Shown here: in pieces, positions 1 to 6,823 of the stretch | Layout of the letters: every line of letters begins with the position of its first letter | Numbering within the stretch: the first letter of the stretch is position 1 | Assembly: GCA_900321525.1 (NCBI GenBank) | Contig: ONWL01000122.1 | Coordinates: 1-7,395, forward strand | Origin: an uncultured Eubacteriales bacterium | GTDB taxonomy: Bacteria; Bacillota; Clostridia; Lachnospirales; Lachnospiraceae | DNA length: 7,395 nt | Direction of reading: 5' to 3' | Program-made: the position numbers and the translations under genes | Notes under the pieces: generated by a model | What the model saw: the letters and a program-made list of their open reading frames with translations, nothing else | Database searches by the model: none | Told to the model about the DNA's origin: nothing

Positions 1-141
1 GCTCCCATTATGCATCTAAGTTTCACATTTAGTTTTTTTCATTCATCCAACACAACTGAATGCACTCTGGTCAAATACGCATCTTATCAATCTGTTTGAT
101 TGCAATCCGTTTTTCACCCTATGCAGTTCACATGGATTTCC

Positions 142-1005
142 CTATGCCCCCAGGTAATATAAGTACACATCTTCCAAAGATAAATTATCCGTAACTACCT
201 GTGCAGTTTCCGGCAGCACATCTCCTACCACTCTGAAATACACCCCATCTCTCTTCTGAATGGTATTGCCGGTAGGGTACTGCTTCTGCATGGCAATCAA
301 TTCCTCCTTGGTACAAGGAATCTCCCCTACCTTCCCGGAAATAGAATCAATCAATTCTGCCGGTGTCTCCATCCGGATCAGGTGTCCGTCCTTCAATAAC
401 GCCACCTGATTGGCAATGCACTCAATATCCGACACCACATGGGTGGCAATGAGAATGATTTTATCCTTAGAAAGTTCCGCCACAATATTGCGGATATTGA
501 TCCGCTCCTTGGGGTCTAAACCAGCTGTAGGTTCATCTAAAATAATGATCTTCGGGTCCCCCAAAAGCGCCTGTGCCAAAAGCACACGCTGGCGCATCCC
601 ACCTGAAAACGAACCGACGGGTGCATACTGTTGGGTTGTCAGATTCACCTTCTCCAAAAGAGCCGCCACCTGACGGTCTAATTCCTTTCCTTTCAATCCT
701 TTTAACTTCCCTACATACCGTAAAAACGCAGCAGCAGAAAAATGCTCATAAAATCCCTGCTGCTGGGGCATATAACCTACCTGTTTCCGATACTCCTCTC
801 CCATAGCAAGAATATCCGTTCCGTTTAACAAAATCTCCCCGGAAGTCCGAAGCAGATTGTCGGTGAGCAGATACATCAGGGTTGATTTTCCAGCTCCATT
901 TGGACCTAACAATCCATAGATGCCGTCCTCTAACACCATAGACAATTCTTGCAACCCATAATGACTGCCATATTGTTTGGATAACTGTTTGATTTCGATC
1001 TGCAT
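142..1005 (-). CDS. ABC-2 type transporter ATP-binding protein
   Basis: This is the 287-residue nucleotide-binding subunit of an ABC transporter, acting at the inner face of the membrane to power the permease encoded just upstream. All catalytic motifs are intact: Walker A GPNGAGKS (34-41), a Q-loop in the MPQQQG stretch (79-84), signature SGGMRQR (134-140), Walker B IIILDE (153-158) with catalytic Glu158, D-loop AGLD (161-164) and switch His189. A C-terminal tail of about 70 residues follows the core, as is common in ABC-2 drug or peptide exporter ATPases. The ATG at 1005 was chosen because AGGAGGA sits 5 bases upstream; an in-frame ATG at 1053 has no ribosome binding site and would add 16 residues not expected for the family. 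It begins 72 bases after the permease stop with no terminator between, so co-transcription is likely. The substrate cannot be read from the sequence. Confidence 0.95.
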   Translation of the reverse strand: MQIEIKQLSKQYGSHYGLQELSMVLEDGIYGLLGPNGAGKSTLMYLLTDNLLRTSGEILLNGTDILAMGEEYRKQVGYMPQQQGFYEHFSAAAFLRYVGKLKGLKGKELDRQVAALLEKVNLTTQQYAPVGSFSGGMRQRVLLAQALLGDPKIIILDEPTAGLDPKERINIRNIVAELSKDKIILIATHVVSDIECIANQVALLKDGHLIRMETPAELIDSISGKVGEIPCTKEELIAMQKQYPTGNTIQKRDGVYFRVVGDVLPETAQVVTDNLSLEDVYLYYLGA

Positions 1006-1010
1006 TTGTT

Positions 1011-1017
1011 TCCTCCT
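1011..1017 (-). promoter_or_regulatory. Ribosome binding site fixing the ATPase start
   Basis: AGGAGGA on the minus strand lies 5 bases before the ATG at 1005. This selects the 287-residue start over the in-frame ATG at 1053, which lacks such a site. Confidence 0.85.
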
Positions 1018-1077
1018 GTGCAAAATCAGTGGATACTCACAAAATAGCTTCATTTGCAGCTTATCTACGCTTTTCCA

Positions 1078-3408
1078 TCAACGGCACCACTTTTTTCTGG
1101 TAAACCAGTAGCACCATACCCCGATGCCCATTGTGATCATCACCTGAACCAGGCTATACCAAAATCCATGTTCCTGCAATGTCTCTACATATCCCACCGG
1201 CTGGATGGCTGCGATGGGGGCGCACCAGGACACACTCATCATCTGCAATACGGACGGCAGTCCCAAAAGCAGCAGCGCCCACAAGATGCCACGATACCCT
1301 TCTGTCACGGCAGACAGGGCGCAAATGACCATGCCCCACGAAGCCAATGTCATAAAGTGTATCACAAACAACAGGATCATAAAGGTCAAAATAGAAATAT
1401 GCAACGGATAGTCTTTCAGAAACAGTAAGCTCTGCACCGGCGCTGACAGGCAGGTTAGCGGATAATTGCAGTTCACTTCATATACCATACTGCCATAAGT
1501 CAGAATGCAGATGCCCAGACAAAGCAGCCACACCGTCCGAATCCGCACGCGAAACAAATGGGTTCGCCCCAAAGGAGTGGCCTGTATCATCTGCTCCATG
1601 CCACAGGAACGGTCATAGGAAAATACCATGCCCACCAGCAAAATCAGCACCAGTATACCAAACAAAGCCCCTCGCTGCTGCTTGCCATATCCGGCCCCCT
1701 GGTACAACCCGTCTCCTGTCCAGAGGATCCGATAGCCTTTGTTGTCCACCAGCCATACATCCTGTCCCTGTTCTTCTCTCATCCGCTCTATATAAGCCAG
1801 CTGGTTTTTGATGGTGTCTAACCCGCTGCGCTTGGTTTCATAAGATTGAACCAGATAGCTGGTGCTTTGCATCTCTTCTTCCGTGGCCTCCCCCTTCTCA
1901 TACCGGTCACTGACTTCCTGCATCTTTTCATCTAACTGCACAAAAAAATCCGACTGTGCCTGTACATACGTACGCAGCCTTCCGTCATCAGGACCGCTGT
2001 ACGCCCCATACACTTCCTGCAAATACCCGGTGGTTCCCATGACGTGGGCAGTACTCAGATCCATACCGCTCCACAGCAAAGCCAGCCAGATGACTACAAT
2101 CACCAGTCCCCGTCTGGCAATCAAAATCTGGTAACATTCCATCCCGGTGAGAGAAAGTTTTGCCATCCACTGATAATATTTCTGTTGGACATGCTTTCCC
2201 ACCAAAAGCAGAACACGCTCTATCCTGCCGGTACTGAACACCGTCCTGGGTCTGCTGCTGATCCTCACACACTGCACCCCACAGACTGCGCCAAGGAGCA
2301 GGGTTCCTGCAAAAAATAAAACCTCACGGTTCACCAGCCTGCCAAGTATCCGCAGATTCAGATAATCCCGCAACATCAGATCCGGCTGTAAGAGATAATA
2401 TAAATTCTCATATTTCAACCATACCAGCGGACTCTGGTCTCCAATGACCCGATTGCATACCAGTTCCACTGCAAACACTGCCAGTATGGTCAAAAGCGCC
2501 AGCACACGATGATGTACCACCAAGAATAACATCCACAAAAGCAACGCTGCCACAAAGGCACACAGAGCATGTACCAGAACCGTCAACAACAGATACTGCC
2601 AGAGCAGCAGCCTGTGGGGACATTTCATGAAACAAGAGACAGACTGTACACTGCGTCCCAGATCTCCCATCCCTCCATACAAAAAACCTGCCACCGCAAA
2701 CACCACTGCATATACCCCGGTCACAAACCCTGCCGATCCCGCCGCCAGTACACCGATTCTGCGCAAAGCCAGCCTCTCTCTGCCGCCCGGCGTGGCATAA
2801 AACATACCCCGCAGACCTTTCTTTTCCTCTTCAAAAAAGTTCCATACCAGAAGACAGAGGAATACAAAAACCACTATGGGAATCCCTTCATACTCCATCA
2901 CCTTCCGGACTGCCCCGTCATTCCCATAGGCTACTGTCACCTCTGCCAACGCTCCATACCGCTGCCCTGTCCGCTCCAGATTGGTCTGCGCCAACGCATC
3001 CTCTGTCTGGAAAATGCCGATGGCTCCCAGTCTGTCGCTGCCATGAATCACCTCATCCAGATACGACGGATATCCAAGCACATGCTCCACTGCCCCTAGT
3101 TCCTCTTCCAGCACCTTGCTTTGATACACAAGAGACACATCATATTCCTGTTCTCCATACAACGCCGCCATCTGTGCTTCCTGTCGCTTGGCCAGCTGCT
3201 TCGTCAGATACGGCTGTGCCTCCCGTTCCGAGTACCAGGTCAACCTATGGGTCAGTTCTTTCCGAAAGGAACGCTCTGCCCAAAAAGAATACCCTCCTTT
3301 TGCCGCAGTCCACAACTCCTGTCCGGCTAACAGCCCCCCTACGGCACACAGCAGCAGAAGTATGACAAGCTGCATCTTCCTGCTGCCAAATATCCGTTTT
3401 CCTTCCAT
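1078..3408 (-). CDS. Large ABC-2 type permease made of two homologous halves
   Basis: This is a 776-residue integral membrane protein, the presumed translocation subunit for the ATPase 72 bases downstream. By eye there are about 12 membrane segments in two sets of six. Each half has an N-terminal helix (13-29; 431-449), a large polar extracytoplasmic domain (about 30-174; 450-578), a helix (175-191; 579-597), a cytoplasmic turn with ATP-x-GR (205-210; 610-615), then further helices. VQS recurs at 254-256 and 658-660, so the halves align at an offset near 404. The second outer domain has a charged, coiled-coil-like stretch (about 490-545). A GGGAGG site 8 bases upstream supports the ATG at 3408. 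Most ABC-2 permeases are single six-helix units, so this is probably a fused dimer forming the whole channel. Substrate, and import versus export, are unknown; ABC-2 family membership is inferred from layout. Confidence 0.88.
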   Translation of the reverse strand: MEGKRIFGSRKMQLVILLLLCAVGGLLAGQELWTAAKGGYSFWAERSFRKELTHRLTWYSEREAQPYLTKQLAKRQEAQMAALYGEQEYDVSLVYQSKVLEEELGAVEHVLGYPSYLDEVIHGSDRLGAIGIFQTEDALAQTNLERTGQRYGALAEVTVAYGNDGAVRKVMEYEGIPIVVFVFLCLLVWNFFEEEKKGLRGMFYATPGGRERLALRRIGVLAAGSAGFVTGVYAVVFAVAGFLYGGMGDLGRSVQSVSCFMKCPHRLLLWQYLLLTVLVHALCAFVAALLLWMLFLVVHHRVLALLTILAVFAVELVCNRVIGDQSPLVWLKYENLYYLLQPDLMLRDYLNLRILGRLVNREVLFFAGTLLLGAVCGVQCVRISSRPRTVFSTGRIERVLLLVGKHVQQKYYQWMAKLSLTGMECYQILIARRGLVIVVIWLALLWSGMDLSTAHVMGTTGYLQEVYGAYSGPDDGRLRTYVQAQSDFFVQLDEKMQEVSDRYEKGEATEEEMQSTSYLVQSYETKRSGLDTIKNQLAYIERMREEQGQDVWLVDNKGYRILWTGDGLYQGAGYGKQQRGALFGILVLILLVGMVFSYDRSCGMEQMIQATPLGRTHLFRVRIRTVWLLCLGICILTYGSMVYEVNCNYPLTCLSAPVQSLLFLKDYPLHISILTFMILLFVIHFMTLASWGMVICALSAVTEGYRGILWALLLLGLPSVLQMMSVSWCAPIAAIQPVGYVETLQEHGFWYSLVQVMITMGIGVWCYWFTRKKWCR

Positions 3409-3496
3409 GTATATGCCCTCCCGGTTAATTGCCCGTTACACTCTCCTGAAAAATCACGAAACCACCTCACAATCCCCCTACATGCCGGTCTGCCTG

Positions 3497-4744
3497 CTAA
3501 AATGTATACGGATGCAGCAATGTGTCAACCTCTTCCTTTGACTGACCTGCCGGGATGTCATCTTCATATATATATCCTTTTAATACAGTCACAATATTTC
3601 CATCGGGATCTAACACATACTGGGTACAGAATGCTGTACTCTCACTGGTGAAAGAAAGCACCAGATTTTCCTCATAAAAGAATAGCTGTGTATCGCACTC
3701 ATCTTCCACCGCAATCTCTTCCCCTTCTCCAAAAGGTACGGTCTCACCTGTAACCAGATTCTTTTGATACAGATTGTCATACAAATCTATGTAATATAAA
3801 AAATCTCCCTGAATTGTGTAACTCATCACAACCTGATCACACAGTTTCCAAATGGTTCCTTCTTCTATATCATATGCGTAAATACCACCCACAAAATTGG
3901 TATTGTTTGCATCTGCGTTTTCCGCCTGAAAAGTCACATATCTTCCATATGGTTTCAGTCGATATATTGCCGGAAAATGATCTGATATGGAAAATAACAA
4001 TTCCGGTTCTTCCTGGCTGTCTAGTTTCACCCGATATAAACCACAGCTGGCACTCCCCGGATAATAATCAGAAAAATAGGCATATCCTCTGTGTAATTTT
4101 ATCTCCGGATAATAAAAATTTGTGACAACGTTTCCATTCTCATCAATCGATTCCTGTACATTCAACCGCATCAAGGTACAGGATTTCTCCCGAACTGCCC
4201 CATCCTGGCTCACGCTGCAAAACGTCAAGTAATCTCCCTCCAAATTGATCATATACAGTTTCCCTTGATACATCTCTAATATGGACATAGGATACTCTTG
4301 CCTCGAAAAATACGCATCACAACTCTGATCACTATGGGTACAGTTACTCCTGCTGCACACCGGAATCGTATCGTTTGACATTGCATCTGTATAATATAAA
4401 AGAAATGCCTCTGCATTCATCCACTCTAAGTCGTAGCATCCATCTTTGGTGTACACAACATTACTATATTGAGACAAATCCGACTGGGCATCGGTATCAT
4501 ATACATATGTAAAGTCCGTCTCCCCTGAAAAATCTGGAATATCCAGTAACTCCTCCGATACCTGAACCTCCTGGTTTGATTGTGAAACATCCTCTCCCAC
4601 TGTTTCTACCAATACATCTGCTGCCAAACTGGCACCATTGTTTCCATCCCCCTCTGGTTTTTGTGTCTGACACCCAGTCAGTGTTACAGTCACTGCAACT
4701 GCCAATAACAAACCTTTTCCTTTGATTTTCACATTTTGATTCAT
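3497..4744 (-). CDS. Large surface lipoprotein B, probable beta-propeller-like, unknown function
   Basis: This 415-residue protein has a lipoprotein signal: KIKGK, a hydrophobic stretch and lipobox LTGC, so Cys25 should be lipidated and the rest should face outward from the membrane. A Ser/Glu/Asn-rich linker (26-70) follows. Then comes C130-x4-C135-T-H137-x4-C142, and a series of Tyr/Asp/Gly-rich segments (YVYDTD, GLYRVKLDSQEEP, IYAYDIEEGTI, FLYYIDLYDNLYQKNL, TQYVLDPDGNI) that look like propeller blades. It is closely similar along its full length to lipoprotein A (5472-6728), including the end SKE-VDTLLHPYT. I recall CTH-centred cysteine motifs of this sort in uncharacterised clostridial lipoproteins, but I cannot name a family with certainty. 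The start at 4744 is set by GAGGTG 6 bases upstream and by the lipobox spacing. The permease begins 88 bases downstream with no terminator seen between them. A role as sensor, binding partner or protection factor is inference. Confidence 0.85.
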   Translation of the reverse strand: MNQNVKIKGKGLLLAVAVTVTLTGCQTQKPEGDGNNGASLAADVLVETVGEDVSQSNQEVQVSEELLDIPDFSGETDFTYVYDTDAQSDLSQYSNVVYTKDGCYDLEWMNAEAFLLYYTDAMSNDTIPVCSRSNCTHSDQSCDAYFSRQEYPMSILEMYQGKLYMINLEGDYLTFCSVSQDGAVREKSCTLMRLNVQESIDENGNVVTNFYYPEIKLHRGYAYFSDYYPGSASCGLYRVKLDSQEEPELLFSISDHFPAIYRLKPYGRYVTFQAENADANNTNFVGGIYAYDIEEGTIWKLCDQVVMSYTIQGDFLYYIDLYDNLYQKNLVTGETVPFGEGEEIAVEDECDTQLFFYEENLVLSFTSESTAFCTQYVLDPDGNIVTVLKGYIYEDDIPAGQSKEEVDTLLHPYTF

Positions 4745-4750
4745 ACCTCC

Positions 4751-4756
4751 CACCTC
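4751..4756 (-). promoter_or_regulatory. Ribosome binding site fixing the lipoprotein B start
   Basis: GAGGTG lies 6 bases before the ATG at 4744, and a second purine run GGAGGT directly abuts the ATG. The in-frame ATG at 4774 has no comparable site and would push the signal peptide to an awkward internal position, so 4744 is preferred. Confidence 0.7.
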
Positions 4757-4944
4757 TCTCTCTGAACTGTCCATACCAATTTTATGATACGAGTCCGTTC
4801 ATATCTTCTCTTCTTTTACCTAAACCTATCTAACAATATATTTTATAACTATTCACGTGCTTTTACTCTTGTAAATAAGTTTTATTTGCACGACCCTGAA
4901 TTTTATTTTTTTGAAATAATAATTTCTGAACAATCATTCTTTAA

Positions 4945-4978
4945 TTATGTCGGAAGTTGCAGTCTACTTCCGACATAA
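4945..4978 (-). terminator. Hairpin after exported protein B, probable terminator or attenuator
   Basis: This is a perfect 13-bp inverted repeat, TTATGTCGGAAGT and its complement, around an 8-base loop, starting 44 bases after the stop codon of exported protein B. The base that follows on the minus strand is AT-rich but has no clean U-run (AATTAAAG once the stem closes), so termination may be partial and transcription may reach lipoprotein B. It might instead stabilise the 3' end of a short transcript encoding exported protein B. Confidence 0.6.
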
Positions 4979-5022
4979 CATAAAATCCAATTTATCCACT
5001 TCTTAACTTTATTTTGTTTTTA

Positions 5023-5349
5023 CTAGTTTACCACAACACTCCCTATAGATGAGCTGACAAGACGGATAGAAGATATAAGACTTACTCCATTATAGTTTTT
5101 TACAAACTTATAACCAGCATCAGTTATATGAACCGTTTCCAGTGTCCCTCCTCCTGTAACATTTGTCGTTTTATCATAAAAAAAATATTTTGCTCCACTT
5201 TTTTCATATCCATCAAATACCGTCAACACTTGTTGGTTGTTTAAGATGAGCGTTGCTCTAATTGATGCCGCACTTGCAACATTATAATCCATAAATACTG
5301 TTGCTAATAAAATACACATCGTTGTTTTTAAAACTTTTCTTTTTTTCAT
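5023..5349 (-). CDS. Small Sec-exported protein B, unknown function
   Basis: This 108-residue protein has a clear Sec signal peptide: MKKRK, a hydrophobic core, and ASA at 25-27, predicting cleavage before Ala28 and a mature protein of about 81 residues. It has no cysteine once processed. It is a paralogue of exported protein A (6820-7188): both have the signal cut at the same residue and share ASI, GYEK, NVT, then GGG-x-L-x-TVH (66-74), GY-x-F-x-K (79-84), a Gly-rich turn, RL and a beta-branched C-terminus. The end is rich in Ser, Val and Ile, suggesting beta strands. The start is supported by AGGGGG 7 bases upstream and by a good promoter. It sits between two lipoprotein genes and is followed by a hairpin. 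I do not recognise the family. A bacteriocin-like effector, signalling ligand or surface structural protein are all possible; none is proven. Confidence 0.8.
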   Translation of the reverse strand: MKKRKVLKTTMCILLATVFMDYNVASAASIRATLILNNQQVLTVFDGYEKSGAKYFFYDKTTNVTGGGTLETVHITDAGYKFVKNYNGVSLISSIRLVSSSIGSVVVN

Positions 5350-5379
5350 ACCATATCCCCCTAATACTTATTTTTGGTA

Positions 5380-5414
5380 TAAACCTATTATATCACTCAT
5401 ATTTTTTTCGTCAA
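5380..5414 (-). promoter_or_regulatory. SigA-like promoter of exported protein B
   Basis: On the minus strand TTGACG (5409-5414) and a perfect TATAAT (5387-5392) are 16 bases apart, with a TG-A extended -10 directly before TATAAT. The predicted transcript start is near 5380, giving a leader of about 30 bases. It lies in the 122-base gap after lipoprotein A, so the second cassette can be expressed independently of the first. An AT-rich dyad (AATATT, 8 bases, AATATT) abuts and overlaps the -35 region. Confidence 0.8.
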
Positions 5415-5434
5415 TATTATTTTTGAAATATTTT

Positions 5435-5451
5435 GTTACGAAATCGATAAC
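5435..5451 (-). other. Short imperfect inverted repeat after lipoprotein A
   Basis: GTTA-T-CGA-TT-TCG-TAAC can fold into a 7-bp stem with one bulged T, 20 bases after the stop codon of lipoprotein A. There is no U-tract after it on the minus strand, so it is a poor terminator. It lies just upstream of the promoter of exported protein B and could be a protein-binding dyad. It may also be chance in AT-rich DNA. Confidence 0.3.
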
Positions 5452-5471
5452 TTTCTCTTTTATCCATCTTC

Positions 5472-6728
5472 CTATGTATACGGATGTAGCAATGTGTCAA
5501 CATCTTCCTTTGACTGACCTTCTGGAATATAAGACTCGTACTCATAGCCTTCTAAAGTGGACAGGATCCTTCCCTCCTCATCCAATACATACTGGGTACA
5601 AAGTCTCGTTTCCCAATCCGTCAATGCCACCACCAGATGTCCTTCATGAAAGAACAGCTGTTTGTCATCATTCTGCCCGATTTCCAAGGCATCCTCCCCA
5701 AAGGGTGTGATCGTTCCTGTCTGCAAATCTTTTCGATACAATCCCCCATTCATGTCAATGTAATACAAGAATGAGTCCTGAATGGTGTATCCATGTATGA
5801 TCTGATCAGATAAATGACTGATGGTTCCATCCTCTGTGTCATAAGTATACATCCCCCCTGCAAAATTCATCCCACTTTTATCTGCGTTGGCAGTTTCAAA
5901 ATTTACATATCTACCATAGGGTCTTATTTGATACAAAAACGGAGAATGATCTGTCATGGTAAATAACACTTCTGGTTCTTCTTGACTGTCTAGCTTTACT
6001 CTGTATAAACTACACGTATTACATCCAGCATAATAATCGGAAAAGTATACATAACCTCTATGTATTTTTAGTTCTGGATAAAAGGCACTTACACTCTGAT
6101 CATCTTCTACTTTCTCCTCAATATTCAAACGCATCAGTGTGCAGGACTTCTGTCGAACAGCTCCATCAAAACTAATTCGATATATATTCAAATAATCTCC
6201 ATCCAGCTTCACCTCATATAATGCCCCATGATACTGTTCCAGAATAGGCATAGGATATTCCTCCATCATAAAACAAGCGTCACAAGTTTCATCTCTATGG
6301 GTACAATTGCTTTTGCTACACACCAACACTTTTTCATCGGATGCGGCATCTGTATAATACAAAAAGCACGCGTCTATATTCATAGCAGCCGCATACTCCA
6401 TGGAATAGCATCCATCTTTTGTATATACCTGACTGCTATTCTGACCCAGATCCGACTGGGCATCCGTATCATATACATATGTAAAGTCAATTTCTCCCGA
6501 AAACTCCGGAATATTCCGCAACTCTTTTGATAACACTACTGTCCCGTCTGCTCCAGACACCTCTTCTCCCGAAACATCCTGCTGTGTTTCTGCCAGCACA
6601 TCTGCTGCCAAACTGGCACCTGTATTAACAATATCTTCTGGTTTTGATGTATGACAACCCGTACACCCAAACATCAATCCTCCCATTAACACCAAGAAAA
6701 TTTTTTCTTGCTTCCACTTCTTTTTCAC
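5472..6728 (-). CDS. Large surface lipoprotein A, probable beta-propeller-like, unknown function
   Basis: This 418-residue lipoprotein is a close paralogue of lipoprotein B (3497-4744). It opens with a Lys-rich n-region and a hydrophobic stretch, ending GCTGC. Cys25 aligns with the lipidated Cys25 of B, but Cys22 (M-F-G-C) is a second candidate. Linker 26-75 keeps the GASLAADVL string seen in B. The motif C137-x4-C142-T-H144-x4-C149 has spacing identical to B. Blade-like Tyr/Asp/Gly segments follow (SLYRVKLDSQEEP, MYTYDTEDGTI, FLYYIDMNGGLYRKDL, TQYVLDEEGRI), then the end SKEDVDTLLHPYT. The start codon is GTG, supported by GAGGAG 6 bases upstream. It also carries extra cysteines around 121, 151, 236 and 239 (C-x2-C at 236-239) that B has only in part. 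It follows exported protein A with a hairpin between. Function is unknown; a partner role to the exported protein is inferred from the repeated gene order. Confidence 0.85.
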   Translation of the reverse strand: MKKKWKQEKIFLVLMGGLMFGCTGCHTSKPEDIVNTGASLAADVLAETQQDVSGEEVSGADGTVVLSKELRNIPEFSGEIDFTYVYDTDAQSDLGQNSSQVYTKDGCYSMEYAAAMNIDACFLYYTDAASDEKVLVCSKSNCTHRDETCDACFMMEEYPMPILEQYHGALYEVKLDGDYLNIYRISFDGAVRQKSCTLMRLNIEEKVEDDQSVSAFYPELKIHRGYVYFSDYYAGCNTCSLYRVKLDSQEEPEVLFTMTDHSPFLYQIRPYGRYVNFETANADKSGMNFAGGMYTYDTEDGTISHLSDQIIHGYTIQDSFLYYIDMNGGLYRKDLQTGTITPFGEDALEIGQNDDKQLFFHEGHLVVALTDWETRLCTQYVLDEEGRILSTLEGYEYESYIPEGQSKEDVDTLLHPYT

Positions 6729-6734
6729 GCAAGT

Positions 6735-6740
6735 CTCCTC
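6735..6740 (-). promoter_or_regulatory. Ribosome binding site supporting a GTG start
   Basis: GAGGAG lies 6 bases before the GTG at 6728. With the Lys-rich signal peptide that follows directly, it supports GTG as the real start of lipoprotein A. GTG may lower its translation relative to the other genes here. Confidence 0.8.
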
Positions 6741-6760
6741 TCTTAGATATAGAAATAGCA

Positions 6761-6779
6761 GGGACTGCTACGCAGTCCC
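6761..6779 (-). terminator. Hairpin between exported protein A and lipoprotein A
   Basis: GGGACTGC and its perfect complement pair across a 3-base loop, 40 bases after the stop codon of exported protein A. On the minus strand the stem is followed by TGCTATTTCTATATC, a moderately U-rich tail. It lies only 32 bases before the start of lipoprotein A, and no convincing promoter is seen after it. Partial readthrough, giving much more exported protein A than lipoprotein A message, is the simplest reading. An alternative smaller fold (AGCAG/CTGCT) overlaps it. Confidence 0.65.
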
Positions 6780-6805
6780 CAACCACTCTCGTTCATATTA
6801 TATTT

Positions 6806-6823
6806 TTAAATCACTTAAATCAC
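6806..6823 (-). repeat. Tandem 9-bp repeat across the stop codon of exported protein A
   Basis: Two adjacent perfect copies of GTGATTTAA (minus strand) span the TGA stop at 6820-6822. A TATAAT string follows at 6797-6802, but the hexamer 17 bases upstream (ACGTGA) is a poor -35, so this is recorded only as a short repeat. Confidence 0.5.

Larger units (their letters stand above)
4745..5022 (-). other. 278-base AT-rich intergenic leader of lipoprotein B
   Basis: This gap is three times longer than the 91-base gap in the upstream cassette. It contains the hairpin at 4945-4978. It also has a possible second structure in which 4856-4860 (CGTGC) pairs with 4888-4892 (GCACG), directly stacked on an AAATAA/TTATTT stem at 4873-4887. 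I found TATAAT-like strings (for example TATCAT near 4782-4787) but no matching -35 element, so I do not call a promoter. No credible small gene is seen on either strand. Confidence 0.45.
3497..5349 (-). repeat. Cassette B: exported protein plus lipoprotein (second tandem unit)
   Basis: This unit contains exported protein B, a hairpin and lipoprotein B. Lipoproteins A and B stay in register at a constant offset of 1972 bases from their 3' ends (3502-3548 versus 5474-5520, 2 mismatches in 47) to near residue 80 (4478-4516 versus 6450-6488). The gap between exported protein and lipoprotein is 278 bases here and 91 in cassette A. Confidence 0.8.

Noticed and set aside
1..141. Terminator or small gene after the ATPase
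   Set aside because: Only a 5-bp CAATC/GATTG repeat near 87-103 without a U-tract, and minus-strand ATGs that stop within a few codons; nothing supportable.
1006..1053. Upstream in-frame ATG extending the ATPase by 16 residues
   Set aside because: No ribosome binding site precedes 1053, while AGGAGGA is ideally placed for 1005, and MQIEIKQLSK is a typical ABC ATPase beginning.
2569..3099. 176-codon open frame on the plus strand
   Set aside because: It lies wholly antisense to the permease, is rich in His, Gln, Pro and Cys as expected of an out-of-frame reading, and has no convincing ribosome binding site.
142..3408. Peptidase-containing bacteriocin exporter
   Set aside because: The ATPase starts directly with the nucleotide-binding domain and has no C39 peptidase domain, and the exported proteins carry Sec signals instead of double-glycine leaders.
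4745..4774. Upstream in-frame ATG extending lipoprotein B by 10 residues
   Set aside because: The region before 4774 has no ribosome binding site; the extension is polar and acidic ahead of the signal peptide, and the lipobox at residue 25 matches lipoprotein A only with the 4744 start.
4784..4978. 64-codon plus-strand open frame in the 278-base gap
   Set aside because: It has no ribosome binding site, runs through the hairpin at 4945-4978, and its Phe/Tyr/Asn-rich composition is what AT-rich noncoding DNA gives.
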